Assembly: GCF_002561455.1 (NCBI RefSeq)
Contig: NZ_NTUP01000066.1
Location: 409,245-473,244 of the forward strand
Reading direction: 5' to 3'
Source: Bacillus sp. AFS015802
Lineage (GTDB): Bacteria; Bacillota; Bacilli; Bacillales; Bacillaceae_B
DNA length: 64,000 nucleotides
Below the pieces are notes generated by a model. It had not been told where the DNA came from and searched no databases. It saw only the letters and a list, made by a program, of their open reading frames with translations. The position numbers and the translations under genes were made by a program. Numbering within the stretch: the first letter of the stretch is position 1; every line of letters starts with the position of its first letter. Shown piece by piece: positions 25,318-32,828 of this stretch.

Positions 25318-26565
25318 GTGCAGGACTCTATACTAACCAACTTGTTATTGAATTTTTTATTTATTATCGTAGGACTATTACTCTTCGCCCTTTTTTATGA
25401 TCTCAAAAAGACGCCCCCTTCTAAAAGGATGGTCATCATTGTATCTACCATGACGATCCTTCTATGTGTCATATTTAGCCAGAAGCTTACAAATGGTGTT
25501 TATGTAGACTTAAGAAGAATTCCCTTTTTCTTAGCCAGTTTATATTTCGGGCCGCTTGTTTCATTTATTTTAATGGTCATCATTATCGCCTTACGCTTTC
25601 TGGTCATTGGAAGCGGACTCATCCATTTAGTGATCCTCAATTATTTTATTACCTTTTTAATTTTGGCAGCCTTTTCAAGGGGCTTCCTGAGAGCTAAAAA
25701 AGAAGTGAAGATGCTTTTCACCGTTGCCATCTGTTTTAGCATGACGATATTTAACCTCTTGTTTGGGTATATCCACAACGCTGAAATCTCAGTGGATGAG
25801 TATCTTTATCTTGTGATCATCCCTTTAGCCGCCACCGTGATCTCTGTCTGGATTGCAGAAATGATCCGGAAATTGATCTTGATGAGAAAGACATATTCAC
25901 AACATGAAAAGCTTCAGCTGGTGAGTCAACTGGCTGCGAGTCTTTCCCATGAAATTCGGAATCCTTTGACTTCCTCCAAGGGCTTCCTGCAGCTCGTACA
26001 GGAAGAAAAAGATGAAAAAAACCAGAGGGAATTTATTGACTTATCTTTAAAAGGGATTGATCAGGCTACTCACGTTATAGAAGAGTATCTGACATTCACC
26101 AACTCAACTCCAGATAAATTGGAGCGGATAAATGTAAAGCACTGCCTCTTGGAACTGATTGAAAAGGTGGAGTCAAAGACTCGGCACATATCCTTTCACT
26201 ATCAGCTCATTGAGGATATTTATGTAGAAGGCCAACTCCATAACTTTCGAAAATGTATAGAGAATATCGTCACCAACGCCATTGAGTCCATGCCACATGG
26301 AGGGGACCTGTCCATCACGATGGTGGAAAATGAAAACGTTTTGATTTCCATCTCGGATTCAGGGCAGGGGATGACCAAGGAGCAAATTCAACGCTTCGGA
26401 GAACCCTTCTTTACAACTAAAGATGAAGGAACGGGTCTCGGGATGATGGCAGCCAATATTATCATTCATTCCATGAAGGGAAAGATTCAAGTGGAGAGTG
26501 AATTGTATAAGGGTACTACAGTGAATATCGAGCTTCGTAAGTCTTTTCAAACAGAAGCAGGATGA
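25318..26565 (+). CDS. KinB-like membrane histidine kinase (5TM-5TMR-LYT type)
   Basis: A 415-residue kinase. The first ~185 residues are five or six membrane helices of the LytS/KinB type, including the DLRRIPFFLASLYFGPLVSFILMV signature. The phospho-acceptor is H211 (SLSHEIRNPLTSSKGFLQL), the N box is NIVTNAIESMPHGG, and the G boxes are DSGQGMTKEQIQRFGEPFFTTK and GTGLGMM. Its closest functional relatives are sporulation kinases such as KinB that feed Spo0F; no response regulator is adjacent, which fits an orphan phosphorelay kinase. It starts with GTG after GGGGGAGG. Coupling with the XRE-PAS gene upstream is the novel feature. Confidence 0.84.
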   Translation: MQDSILTNLLLNFLFIIVGLLLFALFYDLKKTPPSKRMVIIVSTMTILLCVIFSQKLTNGVYVDLRRIPFFLASLYFGPLVSFILMVIIIALRFLVIGSGLIHLVILNYFITFLILAAFSRGFLRAKKEVKMLFTVAICFSMTIFNLLFGYIHNAEISVDEYLYLVIIPLAATVISVWIAEMIRKLILMRKTYSQHEKLQLVSQLAASLSHEIRNPLTSSKGFLQLVQEEKDEKNQREFIDLSLKGIDQATHVIEEYLTFTNSTPDKLERINVKHCLLELIEKVESKTRHISFHYQLIEDIYVEGQLHNFRKCIENIVTNAIESMPHGGDLSITMVENENVLISISDSGQGMTKEQIQRFGEPFFTTKDEGTGLGMMAANIIIHSMKGKIQVESELYKGTTVNIELRKSFQTEAG

Positions 26566-26570
26566 TGAAA

Positions 26571-26602
26571 AAAGGAATCCCGGCAAATGCGGGATTCCTT
26601 TT
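26571..26602. terminator. Bidirectional terminator between kinase and yfkO
   Basis: AAAGGAATCCCG, a 7-nt loop and CGGGATTCCTTTT pair perfectly between two convergent genes. Confidence 0.85.
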
Positions 26603-26609
26603 CACTGTA

Positions 26610-27284
26610 TTACACAAATTTCACGATATCTTCGTACGGACGGCGCGTTTTCGGTCCGGGTTCATTGACGCGATATCCGAATGCCACCATGACGGAAATA
26701 CTGAAGCTGCCGTCTTCAAGCAGTCCTTCCTCCTCGAGCAGCTTATTCATTTTCTCAATATCAAAGCCTTCGATCGGACAGGAATCGACTCCGATTTGGG
26801 CAGCCGCGGTCATCATATTCCCAAGGGCCAGGTAAGTCTGTTTTCCGGCCCAGTCGTATAGAGGACGGTCACCTTCAAGTAAGTCGAAATCGACCTTTTG
26901 GAATTGCTCGATTCGCTCTAAGTACTTTGCCAAATGATCCTCAGGCATGTTCTTTTTATTTTTAAAATGATCTTGTAAGTATTCTGAATCATATTTGGTA
27001 TCTTTCTTGGTTCTGGCGAGGATCACGACGAAGTGACTCGCTTCAGGGAGTTTGCCATACGCCCCCCAAGCCGTGTTCTTGATCTTGTCTCTCAGTTCAG
27101 GATTTTCGATGACCACGAATCTCCAGGGCTCGAACCCGAAAGAACTCGGTGACAGCCGGCCAGTTTCCATAATGAACCTGAAATCGTCGTCGGACACTTT
27201 CTTATTCGGATCGAATTCCTTTGTTGCATGTCTGAAATGGTAAGCATCTAAAATGTCTTGCTTGATTTGCTCTTTATTTGCCAT
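26610..27284 (-). CDS. yfkO: Nitroreductase-family NAD(P)H oxidoreductase, YfkO-like
   Basis: A 224-residue flavin reductase. AYHFRHATKEFDPNKKVSDDDFRFIMETGRLSPSSFGFEPWRFVVI is the FMN-binding start of the fold. DWAGKQTYLALGNMMTAAAQIGVDSCPIEGF and ISVMVAFGYRVNEPGPKTR complete it. The whole protein resembles B. subtilis YfkO, which reduces nitroaromatics and other electron acceptors with NAD(P)H via FMN. It is a single gene, with a perfect inverted repeat upstream (27316-27353) as a possible operator. Confidence 0.9.
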   Translation of the reverse strand: MANKEQIKQDILDAYHFRHATKEFDPNKKVSDDDFRFIMETGRLSPSSFGFEPWRFVVIENPELRDKIKNTAWGAYGKLPEASHFVVILARTKKDTKYDSEYLQDHFKNKKNMPEDHLAKYLERIEQFQKVDFDLLEGDRPLYDWAGKQTYLALGNMMTAAAQIGVDSCPIEGFDIEKMNKLLEEEGLLEDGSFSISVMVAFGYRVNEPGPKTRRPYEDIVKFV

Positions 27285-27315
27285 AAAACATTCACTCCTT
27301 ATCCATTTATTCTTT

Positions 27316-27353
27316 CATGATTAACTTACCACAAGCGTGAAAGGTTAATCATG
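27316..27353. promoter_or_regulatory. Inverted repeat upstream of yfkO (candidate operator)
   Basis: CATGATTAAC (27316-27325) and its exact complement GTTAATCATG (27344-27353) are separated by 18 bp, ~32 bp upstream of the yfkO start. The 28-bp centre-to-centre spacing suits two half-sites of a dimer or a hairpin. The regulator is unknown. Confidence 0.5.
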
Positions 27354-27548
27354 TGATGTGACTTGAAGAACTTTTTTTGGAGGGAAGTGAAACGAAAGAC
27401 CTATCCTATTCGTAAATAAGTAAGAGGAACTGATTAAAGGGGAGCGGAATGTGTCAATGTGTGGCGTCCCTTTGCAGCGGACGATATTAAAGCCTGTGAA
27501 GAAATAGGTTTATGGATTATACATATGATGAGTCGGGAGGAACGAATA

Positions 27549-28094
27549 GTGGGGATGGTTGAAATAAGGACAGTATCGGAGTTCGATATAAACGAAGAGA
27601 TTCACCAACATTTGCAGGTGTTATTATGCGAGTGCTTCGGAGGGGGTTATCCTGTGGACAGGATTTACTTCAAACAGATGCCTCATGTAAGATTTCTGGC
27701 ATACAAAGAGGATCATTTGGTTGGACATATTGCATGTGATTATCGTGTGATGAATCTGAATGGAGAGCGTATAAATGTGTTAAGCCTCATTGATGTGTGT
27801 GTTTCATTCAATATGCGTTCCCAGGGGATCGGATCTCAATTATTGAAAAAAGCAGATGGATTTTGTCATGATCGGGACATTGACTATATTCTGTTATTCG
27901 CTGATGAACCTGATTTATATGAACGAAACGGGTTCCAAAGGGTACAGAATCGATGCAAGTGGTTAAAGATCAACGATAAGAATCAAACGACATATGGGAT
28001 CGGAAATGAAGTCATCAATGAACTCATGGTTAAAGCGGTTGGTGAGAAATGTTGGGAAGAGGGAGAACTTGATCTATTGGGATATCTTGGTTAA
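27549..28094 (+). CDS. GNAT-family acetyltransferase (aminoglycoside-N-acetyltransferase-like)
   Basis: A ~181-residue protein with the GNAT core LSLIDVCVSFNMRSQGIGSQLLKKADGFCHD (V-x-x-x-x-R-x-x-G-I-G) and the NGFQRVQNRCKWL strand typical of the AAC(2')-like branch. The frame extends to 27459, but the only well-placed ribosome site (GGGAGG at 27536-27541) points to GTG 27549 or the ATG two codons later. The residues encoded before that do not look like family sequence. It may acetylate an amino sugar, amine or antibiotic. The terminator is not obvious; a weak hairpin is followed by T-rich sequence near 28145. Confidence 0.75.
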   Translation: MGMVEIRTVSEFDINEEIHQHLQVLLCECFGGGYPVDRIYFKQMPHVRFLAYKEDHLVGHIACDYRVMNLNGERINVLSLIDVCVSFNMRSQGIGSQLLKKADGFCHDRDIDYILLFADEPDLYERNGFQRVQNRCKWLKINDKNQTTYGIGNEVINELMVKAVGEKCWEEGELDLLGYLG

Positions 28095-28210
28095 AACTTG
28101 AGTTCCATATATTTGATTCTAAAAGGGGTGGCTGGCTGCCAGAGGCTTCTTTTTTTATGTCGTAAATGGACGAGGTTCATTTAAAAATCTACAAAAATAT
28201 AAAACTTTGA

Positions 28211-28240
28211 TTGACATTTTTGGGGTGAAGGGAATAAGAT
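28211..28240 (+). promoter_or_regulatory. Candidate feoA promoter
   Basis: TTGACA (28211-28216), an 18-bp spacer and TAAGAT (28235-28240) precede feoA by ~70 nt. I could not see a convincing Fur box overlapping it. Confidence 0.45.
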
Positions 28241-28308
28241 GAACATATAATTTGCATTAGGGAAACTTTTTAATACAAAGACAATATAATTTACCGGAGG
28301 AATGAAAC

Positions 28309-28560
28309 ATGTCCGAAGTCAAAACGATGCTTCTTTCAGAATGTAAGCCAGGGGACCGCGTCCTTATCACATCATTATCATTGGAAGGAACGATGAGAAG
28401 AAGACTGTTAGATTTAGGGTTTGTGAAGGGATCAGAGGTTGCCGTCATCCAAAGGAGCCCACTGGGGGATCCCATGGCCTTTCGGGTGAGTGACACCACG
28501 ATAGCCCTGCGTAAAGAAGAAAGCTCGAAGATTCATGTTAAAAAAGTGGGAGGTGCGTAA
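28309..28560 (+). CDS. feoA: Ferrous iron transport protein FeoA
   Basis: An 83-residue SH3-like cytoplasmic protein: LSECKPGDRVLITSLSLEGTMRRRLLDLGFVKGSEVAVIQRSPLGDPMAFRVSDTTIALRKEES is the complete FeoA fold. It is thought to assist FeoB in Fe(II) import. CGGAGGAATG precedes the ATG. The FeoB GTPase gene begins 2 nt after its stop, so the genes form an operon with likely coupled translation. Confidence 0.95.
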   Translation: MSEVKTMLLSECKPGDRVLITSLSLEGTMRRRLLDLGFVKGSEVAVIQRSPLGDPMAFRVSDTTIALRKEESSKIHVKKVGGA

Positions 28561-28562
28561 CG

Positions 28563-29288
28563 ATGGGTTCTTACAGAATAGCCCTTGCAGGAAATCCGAA
28601 TACGGGGAAAAGTACGTTGTTCAATCTATTGACGGGTCTGCGTCAGCACACAGGTAACTGGCCGGGAAAAACGGTCATTCATGCAGAAGGAGAGTTCCAT
28701 CACAAGGATACGGATTTCACCATCGTCGATTTACCGGGGACGTACTCCCTCTATTCCAATTCAGCGGATGAAGAAGTGGCCCGGGATTATATCATTTTTG
28801 ATAAACCGGATGTGACGCTGGTGGTACTCGATGCCACGTCCCTTGAAAGGAATATGAACCTTGCCCTTCAAGTCATGGAAATGACGGATCGGGTGATCGT
28901 GGCCCTTAATTTAATGGATGAAGCGAAGAAAAAAGGGATTGAAGTGGACAGTGAAGCACTGCGTGAAAAACTTGGGGTTCCTGTTGTAAAAATATCGGCA
29001 AGGAATAAAACGGGGATCAAGGAGCTTCTGGATGTCGTCCATGAAATGGCGCAAGGAAATATACCGACAACTCCATATCGCATGACGTATTCACAGGATA
29101 TCGAAGCGAAGATTGGAGAGCTCGCTCCCAAGGTACGGCAAATGATCGGGGATGAGTTTCCGATTCGATGGATTTCCTTACGTTTATTAGATGGGGATGA
29201 AAGTATACTGAGCTCATTAAATGATTACTTCAGGAGAGAACGAAAGGGAGGAGGGGTTACAAATGTCTCAATCAATGCAACCACATGA
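28563..29288 (+). CDS. feoB: FeoB N-terminal GTPase domain as a separate protein
   Basis: A 241-residue soluble protein containing only the FeoB G domain and helical regulatory domain. G1 is GNPNTGKST (~10-18), G2 lies in the TGNWPGKTV segment, G3 is DLPG, G4 is NLMD and G5 is SARNKTG (SA motif). It ends with a natural stop inside the start region of the next gene. In most bacteria FeoB is one ~650-800-residue chain; here the membrane channel is a separate gene whose ATG lies 26 nt before this stop in another frame. The overlap includes a strong ribosome site, so this looks like a genuine split, not a sequencing error. Confidence 0.88.
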   Translation: MGSYRIALAGNPNTGKSTLFNLLTGLRQHTGNWPGKTVIHAEGEFHHKDTDFTIVDLPGTYSLYSNSADEEVARDYIIFDKPDVTLVVLDATSLERNMNLALQVMEMTDRVIVALNLMDEAKKKGIEVDSEALREKLGVPVVKISARNKTGIKELLDVVHEMAQGNIPTTPYRMTYSQDIEAKIGELAPKVRQMIGDEFPIRWISLRLLDGDESILSSLNDYFRRERKGGGVTNVSINATT

Positions 29289-30666
29289 GGGGGATCAGGG
29301 CCTGGTCCATTTATTCAATCATGCAAAAGGGATGTCCAGTGCCAATCTTCGTGATGAAATTGTAGAAAACATCTATTCCACGAGTAGAGGGATCTGCAAG
29401 GAAGTCGTTCAATATAAAAACAAAGAAAGAATCCATTCAGAAAAGCTGGATAAAGTGTTGACTTCACCAATCTGGGGATTTCCCATCATGCTTGCCATGC
29501 TGGGGGCAGTTTTCTACCTTACAATCGCTGGGGCAAATGTCCCGTCAAGCATGCTTGCACAGGGGTTTGCATGGATGGAAGGACAGCTGACCCTGCTCTT
29601 TAACGCCATGAATGCACCGGCCTGGCTCCACGGTGTGCTTGTGCTCGGTTTCTTCAGGGGCACAGGCTGGGTGATCAGCGTCATGCTTCCGCCGATGGCG
29701 ATTTTCTTCCCTGCTTTTGCCCTACTTGAGAATTACGGATATTTACCAAGGGTAGCGTTCAATATGGACCGACTCTTTAAAAAAGCGGGAGGTCACGGAA
29801 AACAGTCCTTGACGATGGCAATGGGATTTGGTTGTAACGCAGCGGCCATCATGTCGACCCGAATCATCGAGTCACCGAGAGAAAGGATGCTTGCCATCCT
29901 GACGAATAACTTCGTCCCTTGTAACGGGCGCTGGCCTACGCTGATCTTACTGGCTTCCTTATTCATGGCGGCAGGGTATGCTGGAGGCATGGCTTCCCTC
30001 GTGACCGCAGGAATGGTCATGACCATGGTATTGATCGGGATTGTTGTGACGATTACGGTTTCATGGGTGTTATCGAAGACAGCCCTGAGAGGGGTCCCGA
30101 CTCATTATACACTTGAACTGCCCCCATACCGCCGCCCGAAAATATGGAGTACCATTTTGCGCTCGAGTAAAGATAAATCCTGGTATGTATTAAAAAGAGC
30201 CGTGATCGTGGCCGCACCTGCTTCGATCATTACCTGGATCATCGCCAATATCCAAATCGGCGACACCAGCATCCTTATGCATTTTGTTCAATTCCTGGAT
30301 CCATTCGGGCAGGCACTCGGCATGGATGGATTCATCCTGGCAGCCTTTATCATCGGGCTTCCAGCCAACGAAATCGTCGTTCCCATCTTGATCATGGCTT
30401 ATCTGTCGCAAGGGGCGATGTTGGAGCTTGACGACCTGACCGAATTAAAGGCCGTTTTCGTCAGTCATGGTTGGACGTGGTTGACCGCACTGAATATGAT
30501 GCTCTTTTCACTGCTTCATTTCCCTTGTGGAACGACCCTTGTGAACATTTACAAGGAAACAAAAAGCAAGAAATGGACGTTCCTGTCCTTTGCGATCCCG
30601 ACTGCGATTGCAATCGGGGTTACATTCCTGGTGGCTACCGTTGTCAGGGCCCTGGGCTGGGTATAA
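29263..30666 (+). CDS. FeoB C-terminal membrane channel as a separate protein
   Basis: A 467-residue membrane protein carrying the two FeoB Gate/nucleoside-recognition modules and the core domain. The conserved gate motifs are present: GYLPRVAFNMDRLFKKAGGHGKQSL, MGFGCNAAAIMSTRII and NNFVPCNGRWPTL, each with the conserved Cys; the second gate is around IIGLPANEIVVPILIMAY. The first ~65 residues form a soluble segment that could dock the separate GTPase. ATG 29263 follows GGGAGGAGGGG, inside the GTPase gene. Databases often call such proteins nucleoside-recognition-domain proteins; context says Fe(II) permease subunit. Confidence 0.87.
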   Translation: MSQSMQPHEGDQGLVHLFNHAKGMSSANLRDEIVENIYSTSRGICKEVVQYKNKERIHSEKLDKVLTSPIWGFPIMLAMLGAVFYLTIAGANVPSSMLAQGFAWMEGQLTLLFNAMNAPAWLHGVLVLGFFRGTGWVISVMLPPMAIFFPAFALLENYGYLPRVAFNMDRLFKKAGGHGKQSLTMAMGFGCNAAAIMSTRIIESPRERMLAILTNNFVPCNGRWPTLILLASLFMAAGYAGGMASLVTAGMVMTMVLIGIVVTITVSWVLSKTALRGVPTHYTLELPPYRRPKIWSTILRSSKDKSWYVLKRAVIVAAPASIITWIIANIQIGDTSILMHFVQFLDPFGQALGMDGFILAAFIIGLPANEIVVPILIMAYLSQGAMLELDDLTELKAVFVSHGWTWLTALNMMLFSLLHFPCGTTLVNIYKETKSKKWTFLSFAIPTAIAIGVTFLVATVVRALGWV

Positions 30667-30673
30667 AAATGAT

Positions 30674-30708
30674 AAAGCAAATCCTGTTTTGATGGGATTT
30701 GCTTTTTT
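30674..30708 (+). terminator. Terminator of the feo operon
   Basis: AAAGCAAATCC and GGGATTTGCTTT pair around a ~9-nt loop, followed by TTT. Confidence 0.8.
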
Positions 30709-30779
30709 GTTTCTGAAAGGTCCGATCAAAAGTGGTACGATGGAAGAGTATAAACGGCAGGATTCATAAGGAGATCAGG

Positions 30780-31388
30780 ATGAAAGAACATGAGTATGAT
30801 CAATTATTGAATATAAAAACAGGTGAACGTCAAATAGGTTTTCACCGATCCTATCATTACCACCGCTATGAACCGACTCCCTATGCGGCACTCCGGGAGT
30901 TATTTCAGCATTATGAATTGAAAGGCAGTGATCGGGTGGTGGATTTCGGATGTGGAAAAGGAAGATTGAACTTCTTCCTTCATCACCTTTTTCAAGTGAC
31001 GATCACCGGAGTGGAGATGAATGATGAGTTCTTCGGGGATTGCCTGAGAAACCTCGAGACCTATCGGGAAAAAGCGAAAATGGGGTCGGGCACGATTTCC
31101 TTCCGGCACTGCCTGGCAGAGGACTATGATATTCACCCGAAAGATAACCGGTTTTACTTTTTCAACCCATTTTCTGTCCAAATCTTTATGAAAGTCATCA
31201 ATAACATCCTCTTCTCGGTTGAATCATTCCCGCGGGACATCGAAATCCTTTTGTATTACAGCTCGGATGACTATGTGCATTATTTAGAGGACCACCCCTT
31301 GTTCCAGCTGCGAAAAGAGATTTCACTGTCAGGAGAGTTCCAGAAGAATGAGTATGAGCGATTTTTGGTGTATGGGTTGATGTACTGA
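30780..31388 (+). CDS. SAM-dependent methyltransferase
   Basis: A 202-residue class I methyltransferase: DRVVDFGCGKGRLNFFLHHLF is motif I (SAM-binding G-x-G-x-G type) and VTITGVEMNDEF holds the acidic residue at the end of strand 2. An unusual FYFFNPFSVQIFMKV segment occupies the motif IV position. The target is not recognisable. ATG 30780 has AAGGAG 6 nt upstream. It is followed 75 nt later by panE on the same strand, with no terminator visible between them, so they may share a transcript. Confidence 0.82.
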   Translation: MKEHEYDQLLNIKTGERQIGFHRSYHYHRYEPTPYAALRELFQHYELKGSDRVVDFGCGKGRLNFFLHHLFQVTITGVEMNDEFFGDCLRNLETYREKAKMGSGTISFRHCLAEDYDIHPKDNRFYFFNPFSVQIFMKVINNILFSVESFPRDIEILLYYSSDDYVHYLEDHPLFQLRKEISLSGEFQKNEYERFLVYGLMY

Positions 31389-31463
31389 TCAGATTTTTTG
31401 ATTAATCCGCTTTCATATCGGAGAATGAAGTGGAGAACAGGAACAGAAATGGAGGCGAATGGA

Positions 31464-32381
31464 ATGAAACTATTAGTTGTAGGTGCAGGTGCCGTCGGGG
31501 GGTACTTCGGAGGCAGATTGGCCGAAAAGGGTGAGGACGTCACATTCCTGGTCAGGGAACGAAGGGAACATCAGCTGAAAGAGCATGGATTGCAAATCGA
31601 AAGCGTCCACGGAGATTTTCGCTGTCACCCGAATACCCTGAAAGCAGAAGAAAAATCAGATCCTTTTGATGTCATCCTTTTGTCTACCAAGGCCTATCAT
31701 CTAAGAGGCGCCATTGATAGCATGAGGCCTTTTGTTGGGGAAGATACAATGATCCTTCCATTGTTGAATGGAATGTCCCACGTGGGTGAACTGACTGAAG
31801 CTTTCGGTGAAGATAAGGTGATAGGCGGCCTATGCTTTGTCGAGTCAACATTGGACGGGGATGGAAAAGTACTTCAGACAAGTCCCATCCATGAGCTAGT
31901 GTTTGGAGAGAGAAGCGGGGAACGGACAGAGAGAATCACGAAGCTTGAAGAAGCCTTCTCCGGAACGAAAGCGAACTTCCGTTTATCAGACAACATCCGG
32001 CAGGAAATGTGGCATAAATATCTTTTTATCACTACCCTGTCAGGTGTCACCTCCCTCTATCGGGCACCGATCGGTCCGATCAGGGAGAACGGCGAAGGAG
32101 CGGATAGAATCAAGGCGGTCCTTTCACAAGCAGCGTCGGTTATGAGAAACCTGGGAGCTCCACTAGAAGGAAAAATAGAAGAAGCCCTTTATGATAAAAT
32201 CAGTGGAATGGGATACAGCATGAAGTCTTCCCTGCAGCGTGATATGGAGAAGAATTTGTCCGTGGAGGCCGATCATTTATACGGTTATTTGTTGAAGGCA
32301 GCAGAGAGTCAGGGTGTTGAGATACCTGATTTGCGGCTGATTTATGGGAATCTGAAAATTTATGAGGTTGCGAGTCAATAA
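31464..32381 (+). CDS. panE: 2-dehydropantoate 2-reductase (ketopantoate reductase)
   Basis: A 305-residue NADPH-dependent reductase of pantothenate synthesis. The Rossmann motif is MKLLVVGAGAVGGYFGGRLAEKG at the N-terminus. The family LSTKAYHLRGAIDSM, LNGMSHVGEL (catalytic Asn region) and EMWHKYLFITTLSGVTSLYRAPIGPI (catalytic Lys) blocks are present, with Glu in VEADHLYGYLLKAAESQGVEIPDLR. ATG 31464 is favoured by GGAGG 8 nt upstream; earlier in-frame starts overlap that site. panBCD are not nearby, which is common for panE paralogues in bacilli. Confidence 0.88.
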   Translation: MKLLVVGAGAVGGYFGGRLAEKGEDVTFLVRERREHQLKEHGLQIESVHGDFRCHPNTLKAEEKSDPFDVILLSTKAYHLRGAIDSMRPFVGEDTMILPLLNGMSHVGELTEAFGEDKVIGGLCFVESTLDGDGKVLQTSPIHELVFGERSGERTERITKLEEAFSGTKANFRLSDNIRQEMWHKYLFITTLSGVTSLYRAPIGPIRENGEGADRIKAVLSQAASVMRNLGAPLEGKIEEALYDKISGMGYSMKSSLQRDMEKNLSVEADHLYGYLLKAAESQGVEIPDLRLIYGNLKIYEVASQ

Positions 32382-32388
32382 GAGTGGG

Positions 32389-32422
32389 AGACATCGGATG
32401 CTTAAGGGTCCGGTGTTTTTTT
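32389..32422 (+). terminator. Terminator of panE
   Basis: ACATCGGA and TCCGGTGT (one G-U pair) enclose a 10-nt loop and are followed by seven T residues. Confidence 0.75.
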
Positions 32423-32456
32423 ATGGAGGTGTTCAGGGGGTGATAAACAGGAAGTG

Positions 32457-32519
32457 TTCAGCTGCTGAAAATCAGTGAAAAGTCAGCAGCTGAATCAAAG
32501 AGGGAAATCAGCAGCTGAT
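32457..32519. repeat. TCAGCWGCTGA palindrome triplet, 25-bp period (locus B)
   Basis: The palindrome occurs at 32458-32468 (TCAGCTGCTGA), 32483-32493 and 32508-32518 (TCAGCAGCTGA), each exactly 25 bp from the next. It matches locus A at 22689. The array sits between the panE terminator and a small membrane-protein gene. Confidence 0.8.
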
Positions 32520-32593
32520 AAATAAAAAAAGAAACCTTTCGCCCATCCAAACGTATATACCACTACATGCCATTGATAAAAGGAGGCACACTC

Positions 32594-32755
32594 ATGAACA
32601 AGCTCATCACAGTAAGCGCAGTAGTCATCGCCATCGCCACTACCACCATCTGGCTCACAAAGGGCGCCGCCAATGCCCTCTCACTACTTGCAGCCTATGG
32701 AATACTCCTATCCTTCCTCGTCTACTTTTCATTCTTCAAGTTTAGAAAACGATAA
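32594..32755 (+). CDS. Small two-helix membrane protein
   Basis: A 53-residue protein made of two hydrophobic segments (ITVSAVVIAIATTTIWLT and ALSLLAAYGILLSFLVYFSFF) and a basic C-terminus (KFRKR). ATG 32594 has an excellent AAAGGAGG 7 nt upstream, which makes expression likely. I do not recognise a family; it could be a small regulatory or spore/membrane-stress protein. It ends just before a very stable repeat-bounded hairpin. Confidence 0.7.
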   Translation: MNKLITVSAVVIAIATTTIWLTKGAANALSLLAAYGILLSFLVYFSFFKFRKR

Positions 32756-32759
32756 AAAC

Positions 32760-32828
32760 GGAGGGACGGACCTAAAAACCATCCTTTTTGCGGAAGCAAA
32801 AGGATGGTTTTTAGAGGTCCGTCCCTCT
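32760..32828. repeat. GGGACGGACC-core hairpin (copy 6) with long inner stem
   Basis: GAGGGACGGACCT and AGGTCCGTCCCTC enclose a second stem (AAAAACCATCC with GGATGGTTTTT, CTTTTTGC with GCAAAAG) around a GGAA-type loop. This gives nearly continuous pairing over ~66 nt between convergent genes. Confidence 0.9.

Noticed and set aside
27459..27548. N-terminal extension of the second GNAT protein
   Set aside because: In-frame but without a ribosome site at its start and without GNAT-like sequence; the GTG at 27549 fits better.
28200..28308. Fur box in front of feoA
   Set aside because: No convincing TGATAAT-N-ATTATCA-type sequence could be found; iron control is expected but not shown here.
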